From NCBI RefSeq assembly GCF_038007465.1, contig NZ_JBBOXF010000001.1:3421001-3485000 (forward strand): 64,000 nucleotides of DNA, given 5' to 3'. Positions within the stretch are counted from its first letter, which is position 1. The number at the start of each line of letters is the position of its first letter. Below the pieces are notes generated by a model that had not been told where the DNA came from, did not search any database, and worked only from the letters and a program-made list of their open reading frames with translations. The translations under genes and the position numbers were made by a program. Source of the stretch: Sporosarcina sp. FSL K6-1508. GTDB lineage: Bacteria; Bacillota; Bacilli; Bacillales_A; Planococcaceae. Below are positions 6,683 to 14,099 of the stretch, one piece after another.

Positions 6683-7442
6683 GGCTTGTCCCTCCCTTTT
6701 CATTCAAGTAAGATTCAAACTTTGTTCCGAACAATGTTTCTGGCCTAAGAAATTTATTCATCTTTTCGTCTGTTAGCCATTCTGCTGATTTGTTGTCAAT
6801 GACTTTCTTGAAATCATCGAGTGTAAACTTCTCTTTCATTCTGGCTTTAATCAATGTTCTGGTTTTATCAGTCGTATCTCGGAATCTCGTAATGCATTTT
6901 GTGTTCAAGTAAGAAATGATTTCAGAATACGGAAGAGGGAGATCGTCCTGATTCGCAGAATCGGACACTATCTCTTTCTCTTTCTTCTTCTCTTTCTCTT
7001 TCTCTTTATTAGTTCTCTTTGTATCCATAGGGTATAGATGCTGTATAGATACTTCATCAGACTTGATAGATTCAACGTTTGTGAGGTATACGGTTACGAA
7101 TGGTAAATGTTTGACATCCCGCAATTCCTTCTCCACCCGTGTTACAATTTTTGGTGAGTTGTTCCAGTTGTGTTTCGGCCAGTTTAATAAAATAATCTCT
7201 CTTGTTTCTTCGTGATAATCAATTTTTTTATAATCCTTGAATCGTTGGAGTAGTTTTTCGACTGTTTCTCTGTTGTATCCTGTCTCCATTTCAATCACTC
7301 GCTTAGGTAATTCGTAGATGCCGATTTGAGATGTTTTGCTGTTAGTCATCAGGTAGACATAAAAATATTTTTCTTCTGGTGTTAAATCCAAAACAAACGC
7401 GTCTTGCCAAAAACTTACCTGTACCTGTCTGTATACGCTCAC
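6621..7442 (-). CDS. Phage replisome organiser / origin-binding protein
   Basis: A 273-residue protein of the phage replisome organiser type that binds the phage origin and recruits the DnaC-like loader encoded next. The N-terminal part (MSVYRQVQVSFWQDAFVLDL, then LTPEEKYFYVYLMTNSKTS and GIYELPKRVIEMETGY) is the winged helix-like region typical of these proteins. A Lys/Glu linker (NKEKEKEKKKEKE) separates it from a C-terminal domain with YLNTKCITRFRDTTDKTRTL and FLRPETLFGTKFESYLN, a signature of the conserved phage C-terminal domain. GTG start at 7442 after AAAGGAG. Phage origins often lie within this gene. Confidence 0.8.
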   Translation of the reverse strand: MSVYRQVQVSFWQDAFVLDLTPEEKYFYVYLMTNSKTSQIGIYELPKRVIEMETGYNRETVEKLLQRFKDYKKIDYHEETREIILLNWPKHNWNNSPKIVTRVEKELRDVKHLPFVTVYLTNVESIKSDEVSIQHLYPMDTKRTNKEKEKEKKKEKEIVSDSANQDDLPLPYSEIISYLNTKCITRFRDTTDKTRTLIKARMKEKFTLDDFKKVIDNKSAEWLTDEKMNKFLRPETLFGTKFESYLNEKGGTSHAGDRGSNQPVKQYADGINF

Positions 7443-7476
7443 AATCGTCGTCTCCTTTCGTTGATTTTCTGATGAA

Positions 7477-9288
7477 TCAGCCTTTTATTTCATCCAGAAA
7501 CCTGCTCTTTTCAGCTTTTACCATCGACCCGTTCCATTGTTGTTTCATTAGAGAGTGAGATAAAAACAGTTGTTTTTTCGCTCTTGTAACTCCGACATAT
7601 GCTAAGCGCCTTTCCTCTTCAATGTCTCCGCGTTTGGATGGGAATGTATCCTCTACTAGTCCAACGAGGAAAACAACGTCAAATTCAAGCCCCTTGCTCC
7701 CGTGCATCGTCATCAATTTAACTGCATCTTTTTCATCAATCAATTTCTCTTGAATGTCACGGTATTTAAGCCATTTCAAGAAAGCGGAAAGACTGTTATC
7801 TTCGCCTAATGTTTCCTTTGTTTTTTGCCACGCTTCAATGTATTTTGTGCCATTTTCAAGCGCTTCGATTCTGTTTTCCAGACCTTTTTCTTTATAATCC
7901 CGAAGGACTCCCAATACCTCTGCTGTATAGAGAATTAATTCCGCTACACTGGCACCGTTTAAATGTTTTTGGGAGATCTTCGAACCTAACTCAAAGAATC
8001 GTTTCGACTGTCTGAAATTCATCTGTTGGAACATGGCCAACTCCGATTTGTCTTGCTTTAGAGCTTCCAGACGCAGAACTTGTTGTTCCCTTTCACTTAA
8101 GAAAGGTTCTGGATACGTTAGTGCGCGATAAAAAGCTCGTCCGTCTTTGTTATTCACAATGACTTGTAGCCAAGAAACGATGAAAAGCATATCTCTGTTT
8201 CTCATGATGTCGTTGCGCCCAAGAGCGATGTTCGGAATGCCGTTACGCTCTAATTGTTCCTGCATCCTCTTTAGCTGCATGTTTGTTCGGGAAAGTACTG
8301 CAATGCCTTTATATGGTGTACCTGACTCGTACAAGATTTTGATTTTGTCTAGCACTTCTTCGTATTCCATTCGTTCGTCGCCTGTCGTTAGAACGGTGAC
8401 TTGCGGACCTTCTTTATGAGCAATCAATGTTTTTTGTGACTGATTTTCATTGTGTGAAATCAGATTATTTGCCGCTGCCACGATTTCTTTTGTAGACCGG
8501 TAATTATCTTCGAGTTTCACAACTTCGCAATTTGGATATTCGTTCGGGAAATCGAGAATGTATTCAACTTTCGCACCACGCCATCCATAAATTGCTTGGA
8601 AGTCGTCTCCTACGACGAATAAGTTTTTAGGTGCCAACAGTCGGAACATGTCCATTTGGTCATCACTGCTGTCCTGGAACTCGTCTACAAACACATGAGA
8701 GTACATTTGCTTGTAGTAATTAAGCGCTTCGGGATGTTTGCTCCAAAGTTCATTCACCACTGAAACTAATTTATCCAGATCAAGTGCATTGTTTTGCCGC
8801 AATCGATATTTATATTCGTTAAGTATTTTGGTGATTTCATAATCACTTCTGTCATTTTCTTCATACGCTTTAGTGGTCTTAGTAATTGTTGCTTTGCTAC
8901 CAAACTCTTGCATAATCGCTTCCAGTATCGATTTTCGGTCTTCTTGGTCGTAAATCGTGAAATTTTTATCGATGCCGATTAAATGGCCCCAATCTTTCAA
9001 GACATGAACCGCGAATGCATGGAAGGTGTTACAAAACAATTTCTTACCTTCACGCTCACCAATGAGCCGTATAACGCGTTCTTTCATTTCCTTGCCCGCC
9101 AGTCGAGTAAACGTGAGGGCTAGCATGTCGCTAGTCCCTACACGATTGTCAAAGAGATGTGCAATTCTTGTGGTTAATACGGTTGTCTTTCCGCTACCCG
9201 CTCCTGCAAGACAAAGGATCGTTTCGTTAGTCGAGATAACCGCTTGGTGCTGATTGACATTCAATCCTTCAAGCAATTTTGTTTGCAT
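7477..9288 (-). CDS. UvrD/Rep-type superfamily 1 DNA helicase
   Basis: A 603-residue 3'-5' helicase. The motifs are all present: Q motif LNVNQHQAV, motif I LAGAGSGKTT, motif Ia TFTRLAGKEMKER, motif II VFVDEFQDSS, motif III VVGDDFQAIYGWRGA, motif IV NYRSTKEI, motif V MTMHGSKGLEFDVVF and motif VI LAYVGVTRAKKQL. Chosen start is ATG 9288 behind AGGGGGTGG; it overlaps the upstream ATPase gene by 20 bases. It is shorter than host PcrA (about 730), lacking part of the C-terminal extension. Together with the SbcC-like ATPase it probably forms the phage recombination and replication-repair module. Confidence 0.85.
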   Translation of the reverse strand: MQTKLLEGLNVNQHQAVISTNETILCLAGAGSGKTTVLTTRIAHLFDNRVGTSDMLALTFTRLAGKEMKERVIRLIGEREGKKLFCNTFHAFAVHVLKDWGHLIGIDKNFTIYDQEDRKSILEAIMQEFGSKATITKTTKAYEENDRSDYEITKILNEYKYRLRQNNALDLDKLVSVVNELWSKHPEALNYYKQMYSHVFVDEFQDSSDDQMDMFRLLAPKNLFVVGDDFQAIYGWRGAKVEYILDFPNEYPNCEVVKLEDNYRSTKEIVAAANNLISHNENQSQKTLIAHKEGPQVTVLTTGDERMEYEEVLDKIKILYESGTPYKGIAVLSRTNMQLKRMQEQLERNGIPNIALGRNDIMRNRDMLFIVSWLQVIVNNKDGRAFYRALTYPEPFLSEREQQVLRLEALKQDKSELAMFQQMNFRQSKRFFELGSKISQKHLNGASVAELILYTAEVLGVLRDYKEKGLENRIEALENGTKYIEAWQKTKETLGEDNSLSAFLKWLKYRDIQEKLIDEKDAVKLMTMHGSKGLEFDVVFLVGLVEDTFPSKRGDIEEERRLAYVGVTRAKKQLFLSHSLMKQQWNGSMVKAEKSRFLDEIKG

Positions 9289-11422
9289 CTCTACCACCCC
9301 CTGCTGATAAGTCATCTACTTGCCAACCATCAGCCGTAAAGTCGTACTCCAATGCCCCCGCTAAGATGATGTTGTCGACTTTGCCTGATAGTTCGTCCAA
9401 ACCGTTTATGAGTAGCTGGAAGTTTTGCTTATCCAAGTGATTTAAATTGTCCATGACAAGGATCCGTAATTTCGGTTGTGCTCTATCGATAATCGTCATC
9501 ATCATGGCCGCCAAGAATACTGTCTGTTGTCCAGTCGATAAAGCATCGAAGTTCACTTCATGGCCGCGTTCATTCACCCAACCAAATTCAAACAATTCTT
9601 TCCCTGTATCGCTTTCGGTTTGGAAGTACGGCACTTGTTCAAATTTCATTAACTTTAAATTCTCTTCAATCTGTGAACGAATCGGTTCTAAGATTTCCTT
9701 TACCAATTCACCCTGTACGCCTTTAGCGCCAAGCGATTCATTAAGTACTTTCAATGCGTTAGCTTTATATTCCGCTTCATTGTTCTGTAGCACGTTTTCA
9801 TTCATCAGGACAAGCGTCTGTTTGGATTTGTCCTTTTCATCAACCTGTACTTTTAATTCGGAAATTCTTGCCCTTGTACCAATTGCTTGTTTTTCCATGA
9901 TGCTAAGATCGCCAATTGGTTCCGTTTTTTCGTTTACCAGTTTTTGCAATTCAGTTTCTAGTAGCGACAACTTACCTTCTTTTCTCTCTTTTAGGGATTC
10001 CTTTTTTTGTATTTCCGTTTCTTTCACCTTTATTTGTCGGGACAACTCTTCACGTTTTGCTTGAACTGCTTGTGCTTCGGAAAAGACGCTTGTTTTTTCT
10101 TGTTCTTTGCCGATTGCTTGTTGCATTAGTTGACTTAAGATGGTTTCAGCTCCGTCAAGTTGACCTTGTAAATCAATTAGAACTAGCTTGGCTTGCTCTT
10201 TTTTCTCATCAACATACTTATCGAATCCAGTAAAGTCCTTATTACAACTGATCATTTGACTGATTACACAAGCGCCAGTCATTTCACTTACCTGACGTAA
10301 TGTTCCGTCGAGCGTTTGAACATTCGCTTCAACATTCATAATTTGCTCTTTAAACCCATTCACTGTTCTTCTTTGTTCATTCGTTTGATTATTTAATAGA
10401 GTTATTTCATCGTTAAATGGTTTTAATTTACTTTCCAAATCAATTAGTAAGGGCATCGAAGCAACCAATCCAGCAACTTCTTTGTCTAGCGCTTCTGTAT
10501 CCGTGTCGATTTCCGTTTCATTTACAAGTTTTATTTCTGCTTTTAATTCCTCAATTCGTTTCAATCGGTTGTCGATTGTCCTTTTCTTTTCAGTATCTGC
10601 AGCAACTTTCTTTTCGATTTCAATCAGGCTATGTTGGAGTTCGTCTAACTCTTTTTTTGTTTCAGCAATGTTGCGATCCGTTTCTGCCATTTCATTTTTC
10701 ATGTCAGCCATTTGTCGTACTGTGCCCTGTGAGTCCGCTTGCTTGCGTTTCCAGAACGTTGATTCTTTCGCTACCCAATCAATCATGGAAATCAATCCAT
10801 CGTGTATATCTTGCCTGTCGTGGTATTCATTCAATGCATCTAGAATGAGTTGTTTCGTGATCCCAAATTGTTCGATGTTGTTTTCTTTTAAATCATTCGT
10901 AAGCATTCGTTTGTGAAGATACTCTGAAAGCTTTTCCTTATCCCATGAATCACTGTCAATCGGGGATAAAGAATAGATGAAATCCCTTCTTTTTGAATCA
11001 GATAATGAAAGGAATTCATTGAAATCAAGCGCTACAGGGAAATTGCCTACCTCATTTAGTACTCGTGCTTTCTTTTCTGTCGCTGTTTTTTCTCCTTTTC
11101 CAGGAGAGACGCTCAAGTCTTCTTTAATGCTTACTTTTGTGATTCCGGTCTTTCCGTTTCTCTTTTCCTCTTTTGTAAAATTGCGAGTAAATTCAAAGTC
11201 ACTAGTTTTTAGTCCTACAGTCATTTCGGTATCTGTCGCAAACTTGATTGTCTCTGCTGTTGTTTTCCCTCTACCTGGAACATAGCCTTGCATTGCAAGC
11301 CCGAGCGCTTGAATACGCGTTGTTTTTCCGGATCCGTTACGACCAATGAAAATGTCTTTACCAGTAAGGATTTGAGTCGCACTTTGCCCCTTAATGTTTT
11401 CCATTCGGATTTCAGTAATCAT
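9269..11422 (-). CDS. SbcC/Rad50-like coiled-coil ATPase
   Basis: A 717-residue SMC-type ATPase. The N-terminus has Walker A GRNGSGKTTRIQ (about residue 28); residues about 215-520 are long coiled coil with a central CVISQMISC segment where Rad50 would carry its zinc hook, but the two Cys are seven residues apart instead of two. The C-terminus has the signature FDALSTGQQTVFLAAMM and Walker B ILVMDNLNHLD. It probably handles DNA ends in phage recombination. No SbcD/Mre11-type nuclease is encoded nearby, so it either uses a host partner or acts alone. The start overlaps the stop of the 335-residue gene. Confidence 0.75.
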   Translation of the reverse strand: MITEIRMENIKGQSATQILTGKDIFIGRNGSGKTTRIQALGLAMQGYVPGRGKTTAETIKFATDTEMTVGLKTSDFEFTRNFTKEEKRNGKTGITKVSIKEDLSVSPGKGEKTATEKKARVLNEVGNFPVALDFNEFLSLSDSKRRDFIYSLSPIDSDSWDKEKLSEYLHKRMLTNDLKENNIEQFGITKQLILDALNEYHDRQDIHDGLISMIDWVAKESTFWKRKQADSQGTVRQMADMKNEMAETDRNIAETKKELDELQHSLIEIEKKVAADTEKKRTIDNRLKRIEELKAEIKLVNETEIDTDTEALDKEVAGLVASMPLLIDLESKLKPFNDEITLLNNQTNEQRRTVNGFKEQIMNVEANVQTLDGTLRQVSEMTGACVISQMISCNKDFTGFDKYVDEKKEQAKLVLIDLQGQLDGAETILSQLMQQAIGKEQEKTSVFSEAQAVQAKREELSRQIKVKETEIQKKESLKERKEGKLSLLETELQKLVNEKTEPIGDLSIMEKQAIGTRARISELKVQVDEKDKSKQTLVLMNENVLQNNEAEYKANALKVLNESLGAKGVQGELVKEILEPIRSQIEENLKLMKFEQVPYFQTESDTGKELFEFGWVNERGHEVNFDALSTGQQTVFLAAMMMTIIDRAQPKLRILVMDNLNHLDKQNFQLLINGLDELSGKVDNIILAGALEYDFTADGWQVDDLSAGGGRDANKIA

Positions 11423-12429
11423 CAGAACCGATCCCCTTCCTGGCTGAATAGATTAGTCGGTCGGTCTGTTCGCTGAATGAAATCAGAAACTAAATCCTTT
11501 TCAGGTTCAGAAGTCTGTATGATTTCCTCGTCATCTGCATCTGCAACAAAATCTTCTTCGGTTGCTTCAATCACTGTTTCAATGACTTCAACTTTCTGAT
11601 TTCCGACTTCGATTTCTTCGCCGCGTTCAGCTTTGTCGGCAATATCAAGGAGCTCTTCGCGATTAAAGTCATGTACGTAACCGACGACTGGAACTCTTGC
11701 AATCTCACCTTGCTTCGTCACGTATGCCGCGCTAGCAAGTGCTGGATGTTTACTCATTACAAGTCGCTCACAGATGGACTGTGCGTTACGTTCTGCGAAT
11801 TGCTTCTTATTAATGAAGGTATCTATCGCTTTTAACACGTCTTTATGTTGAATGTTTGCGGCTATTCCGAGGAAACCGTCAATTTTCAAGAAGATGCTGT
11901 TTGTTTTTTCGTCTTCCGTCAGCATTTGCTCCATGCACACTCTGCCGGCTTCCTTACTGTACTGAACCTTTTTCGCAAGATCTTGTATGAAATACATCTT
12001 GATGTCATACAGAAGTGTGGCACTCGTTATAACAAGGTTCCCAATAGGGCTGTAACCTATAGCTATTTTCTTAACCCAGACTTTACTAATCGTTCCGGAT
12101 TCGTGGTCAATCATCGGATATGGATTAACGACGATTTGACCATCTGGTAATGTTAATTTATCTGGCGTTACAATCGACAATCCTGCAATTTGGTTAAGTG
12201 TGTTAAATCCTTTAGCAGTAGTCATTGTTTTATTTTGAATGGTTGCAATTTCACCGTTCTTTTCGTTTAGAGTAATAACGCCCTTAACACTGCGAATCTG
12301 GCCGTTATTCGTTTTCTTGACAAATACCTCACCGTCACCAAGAACTGCGATATTTTGTTTTTCCAATGCCTGAATTTTTTGTAGCGCTAATGTGTATTCC
12401 TTTTGGTTTGTCTGTACTTCGTTTTGCAT
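11422..12429 (-). CDS. Conserved prophage protein of unknown function, candidate recombination partner
   Basis: A 335-residue protein with no recognised motif. Residues about 1-30 form a helix (MQNEVQTNQKEYTLALQKIQ); the central part alternates strands and polar loops with NPYPMIDHESGTISKVWVKK and SPIGNLVITSATLLYD; the C-terminal third is acidic and disordered (EEDFVADADDEEII) and ends in DRPTNLFSQEGDRF. It is first in a run with the SbcC-like ATPase and UvrD-like helicase, the place where a RecT/Erf/Sak-type annealing protein sits in many phages, yet none of those family motifs is visible. ATG start behind AAGGGAGG. Its role is inferred from position only. Confidence 0.65.
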   Translation of the reverse strand: MQNEVQTNQKEYTLALQKIQALEKQNIAVLGDGEVFVKKTNNGQIRSVKGVITLNEKNGEIATIQNKTMTTAKGFNTLNQIAGLSIVTPDKLTLPDGQIVVNPYPMIDHESGTISKVWVKKIAIGYSPIGNLVITSATLLYDIKMYFIQDLAKKVQYSKEAGRVCMEQMLTEDEKTNSIFLKIDGFLGIAANIQHKDVLKAIDTFINKKQFAERNAQSICERLVMSKHPALASAAYVTKQGEIARVPVVGYVHDFNREELLDIADKAERGEEIEVGNQKVEVIETVIEATEEDFVADADDEEIIQTSEPEKDLVSDFIQRTDRPTNLFSQEGDRF

Positions 12430-12460
12430 GAGTGTTGCCTCCCTTGTGTTTTTTGCGATT

Positions 12461-12530
12461 TTGTAATAAAGTGAATGTAAGTTTATATTTCAGAACCATT
12501 GAATCCGCTGTTGTCGCAGTGGATTTTTTT
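12461..12530 (+). promoter_or_regulatory. Plus-strand promoter followed at once by a T-tailed hairpin
   Basis: TTGTAA (12461-12466), 17-bp spacer, TATATT (12484-12489), then a 9-bp stem AATCCGCTG (12502-12510) / CAGTGGATT (12517-12525) with one G-T pair and seven T residues to 12530. Transcription from it would give an RNA of only about 35-45 nt, antisense to the gap between two minus-strand early genes. Confidence 0.4.
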
Positions 12531-12714
12531 ATATTGCTTCTTCAAACCGGATGATTTCGGCAGTCTTGCGAAGTGTATAAACACTCAGGCCACTTCCCCA
12601 TGTTTCTTCGAACTGCTTCATCGCAACTAAAGCGCTGTCTTTGTTCGTATGGATGATGTACGGATCCGACTCTGTTACAAGTCTGACTTCCCACTCCCAC
12701 GATTTTTTCTTCAT
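12529..12714 (-). CDS. Small prophage protein (61 aa)
   Basis: ATG 12714 follows AAAGGAG at good spacing. The product begins MKKKSWEWEVRLVTESDPYI and continues with NKDSALVAMKQFEE, a strand-helix-strand pattern ending in KTAEIIRFEEAI. An overlapping frame starting ten bases earlier lacks any coding look. No family is recognised. It is read in the same direction as the replication genes and is followed by a 99-base gap that carries the plus-strand promoter and hairpin. Confidence 0.6.
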   Translation of the reverse strand: MKKKSWEWEVRLVTESDPYIIHTNKDSALVAMKQFEETWGSGLSVYTLRKTAEIIRFEEAI

Positions 12715-12729
12715 TCTTCTTCACTCCTT

Positions 12730-13023
12730 TCAGTAGTCAGATTTCCGATAAATATCCGCCGCTTGCTCAAGTGTTCGTTCGTCGAAAGCCCGTTTCATAG
12801 CACTGACAATCAAGTTGATATCTATATCTTCTATCCCAACTTGTTCAGCTGCAGCAATCGCATAGCCAAGTGCGCTTTGATTATTCCATTCATCTGCCGA
12901 ATGGTGTAGATGATTTACAACCGTTTGCAAATCCTTGCGTAGTACCGTGATCATGATTGTCTCCGGAAACATGTCTAATTCGTCAATCAAGCTGAACATC
13001 GCCTGTTTTACTTTCGCTTTCAT
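12730..13023 (-). CDS. Prophage protein of unknown function (97 aa)
   Basis: I place the start at ATG 13023 because it overlaps the stop of a tiny upstream membrane-protein gene (ATGA); the longer in-frame extension would run through that gene. The product begins MKAKVKQAMFSLIDELDMFP and contains MITVLRKDLQTVVNHLHHSA, ending in RTLEQAADIYRKSDY. It is helical with a His-His pair and no recognised domain. Position near the start of the early operon suggests an early regulator or host-takeover protein, but nothing direct supports this. Confidence 0.6.
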   Translation of the reverse strand: MKAKVKQAMFSLIDELDMFPETIMITVLRKDLQTVVNHLHHSADEWNNQSALGYAIAAAEQVGIEDIDINLIVSAMKRAFDERTLEQAADIYRKSDY

Positions 13024-13145
13024 AGCGTCACCACCCATACGAACAGTGTCAGTACTGATGCGCCCGACAGGACGCCATAGAACCACCGTGCATCTGACGG
13101 ATGGATCTGTTCTTCGCCGAAGAAGTACACATTCAACTTTTTCAT
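13020..13145 (-). CDS. Tiny single-span membrane protein (41 aa)
   Basis: ATG 13145 behind GAAAGGA opens a 41-codon frame. The product starts MKKLNVYFFGEEQIHPSDAR and ends in a hydrophobic helix WFYGVLSGASVLTLFVWVVTL, so a single C-terminal membrane span with a short soluble N-terminus. Its stop overlaps the next start by four bases, which supports translation. Small membrane proteins of this type are frequent in temperate phage early operons; the function is unknown. Confidence 0.6.
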   Translation of the reverse strand: MKKLNVYFFGEEQIHPSDARWFYGVLSGASVLTLFVWVVTL

Positions 13146-13176
13146 TTCATCAATCCTTTCTGATAGGTTGAATCCC

Positions 13177-13263
13177 ATCAAGGTGTCCAGGGTACGAGTA
13201 ACCAGCTCGTTTGGAGGAAACTATTCAATGGCTCCTGGACACTTTGATAGGAGCCAAGGCTCC
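13177..13263. ncRNA. Highly structured noncoding stretch, candidate RNA element
   Basis: Three nested or adjacent stems are visible. ATCAAGGTGTCCAGG (13177-13191) pairs with CCTGGACACTTTGAT (13234-13248), 15 bp with one G-T pair. Inside it ACGAG (13194-13198) pairs with CTCGT (13206-13210). Next to it GGAGCC (13250-13255) pairs with GGCTCC (13258-13263). It sits in the 134-base gap between the 36-residue and 41-residue minus-strand genes, which holds no convincing reading frame. Either strand could make it; in the operon it would be an intercistronic RNA structure. Confidence 0.45.
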
Positions 13264-13279
13264 AGTCGTTGCAACAACA

Positions 13280-13390
13280 TCAGTTTTCTAGGGCTTTCAT
13301 CAGGAAGTGAAATTCCAAATCACTTACATTTATGGTTCCTGTCTCACTAGTTTCAGCACGGTACTGTTCTATTTTTTCTTCTGTCGTCAT
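13280..13390 (-). CDS. Tiny acidic prophage protein (36 aa)
   Basis: ATG 13390 follows AAAGGGGTGG and opens a 36-codon frame, product MTTEEKIEQYRAETSETGTI then NVSDLEFHFLMKALEN. It is acidic and probably helical at both ends. The ribosome binding site is among the best in the region, so translation is likely despite the length. No function can be proposed. Confidence 0.5.
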   Translation of the reverse strand: MTTEEKIEQYRAETSETGTINVSDLEFHFLMKALEN

Positions 13391-13414
13391 GTTCTCCACC
13401 CCTTTGCGTTTCTG

Positions 13415-13483
13415 TGGTATAATGTTGTTAAGAGATAGTTTCAAATTTCGCCGATTGACATTCCCGTGTCTGTCGGTTTTTTT
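13415..13483 (+). promoter_or_regulatory. Plus-strand extended -10 promoter followed by a T-tailed hairpin
   Basis: TGGTATAAT (13415-13423) is an extended consensus -10 with a poor -35. About 28 bases later CCGA-TT-GACA (13451-13460) pairs with TGTC-TG-TCGG (13467-13476), loop TTCCCG, followed by seven T residues. It repeats the layout seen at 92-154 and 12461-12530 and would produce a very short RNA antisense to the end of the gene at 13441. Confidence 0.4.
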
Positions 13484-13632
13484 ATGTCTTGTAATGCTTT
13501 CAATGACCGCACCGCATCTTCTGCTCTGTGTAGCGCAAGGTCGATGTCATCTGCTTTCAACTTCTTGTATGCGATCATCAAACATAATTCTGCTGCGTAT
13601 CGTTCGTGTAATTCTCCTTTTAACAAGTTCAT
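13441..13632 (-). CDS. Small helical prophage protein (63 aa)
   Basis: ATG 13632 with TAGGAGGA upstream. The product begins MNLLKGELHERYAAELCLMI, continues AYKKLKADDIDLALHRAEDA and ends KKPTDTGMSIGEI; it looks like a helical hairpin. It is unlike any family I know. It follows the XRE regulator gene in the same direction and its 3' end contains the plus-strand hairpin. Confidence 0.6.
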   Translation of the reverse strand: MNLLKGELHERYAAELCLMIAYKKLKADDIDLALHRAEDAVRSLKALQDIKKPTDTGMSIGEI

Positions 13633-13641
13633 CGTGTCCTC

Positions 13642-13908
13642 CTATAAAATGAATTGAATGAATCCTCCTAGTAATGTTGTAATCAATTGAGACACTGCTA
13701 CGACGTCTACGCCGCATATCAACGCCACTGCTGCTTCCGGTACCTGAGTTACTTGAAACCACCTGATTAAATCTGCCGCTTTTAACTCCATCTTGTCGTT
13801 CTCCAGCTTCGAAATTGTGCTCCGTGGCATAAACATTTGCGGAGCCATTTCCTCCTGGCTTAACCCTGCTCCTACGCGTGCTTTTCTAAGTACTTGTCCA
13901 AAATCCAT
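13642..13908 (-). CDS. XRE-family helix-turn-helix regulator with hydrophobic tail
   Basis: An 88-residue protein. Residues about 6-58 are a classical Cro/CI-type helix-turn-helix (LRKARVGAGLSQEEMAPQMF then MPRSTISKLENDKMELKAADL). The C-terminus (about 66-88, GVDVVAVSQLITTLLGGFIQ) is hydrophobic and could anchor it in the membrane or form a dimer face. ATG start after GGGAGGA. Two dyads GTTCWAA-type sites lie directly upstream and are probably its operators, so it is likely autoregulated. It is separate from the CI/Cro switch at 15.6-16.4 kb and may control the early operon. Confidence 0.8.
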   Translation of the reverse strand: MDFGQVLRKARVGAGLSQEEMAPQMFMPRSTISKLENDKMELKAADLIRWFQVTQVPEAAVALICGVDVVAVSQLITTLLGGFIQFIL

Positions 13909-13931
13909 GACAAACTTTCCTCCCGTTTAAT

Positions 13932-13963
13932 GTTCTAAATCAGAACAAGTTCAAATGTTGAAC
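13932..13963. promoter_or_regulatory. Tandem 15-bp operator dyads upstream of the XRE gene
   Basis: GTTCT-aaatc-AGAAC (13932-13946) and GTTCA-aatgt-TGAAC (13949-13963) share the form GTTCW-N5-WGAAC and are 17 bp centre to centre. They lie 24-55 bases upstream of the XRE start codon, a usual operator place. Confidence 0.6.
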
Positions 13964-14074
13964 AGTTTTTTATTTCAAACCTAGTAATATAGTTAATGAA
14001 GGAACGAGTTAACTTGCCGGGATGACCCCTCCTAGCAACCTCTTAAGACCTCGCTTCGAAAACTCCGTGTAACA

Positions 14075-14092
14075 AGGGGCTTGCCCGCCCCT
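14075..14092 (-). terminator. Weak terminator-like hairpin after the Rha gene
   Basis: AGGGGC (14075-14080) and GCCCCT (14087-14092) form a 6-bp stem 8 bases past the stop of the Rha gene; on the minus strand it is followed by TTGTT only. The rest of 13964-14099 holds no reading frame with a ribosome binding site. Confidence 0.35.
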
Positions 14093-14099
14093 CTTCGCT

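Noticed and set aside
9447..10916. Three long plus-strand frames antisense to the SbcC-like gene
   Set aside because: The SbcC-like frame has full ATPase motifs; the antisense frames are Phe/Ser-rich mirror images of coiled coil and have no ribosome binding sites.
12542..12724. Alternative 60-codon minus-strand frame
   Set aside because: It overlaps the 61-residue gene in another frame, and only the latter has a strand-helix-strand pattern and better-spaced AAAGGAG.
13547..13762. Minus-strand frame of 71 codons overlapping the XRE gene
   Set aside because: Overlaps two better genes with good ribosome binding sites; product is Arg/Ser-rich without structure.
14000..14074. A small gene in the gap between the Rha gene and the XRE operators
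   Set aside because: AGGAGGGG is present on the minus strand near 14029 but is not followed by a start codon with a frame of useful length.
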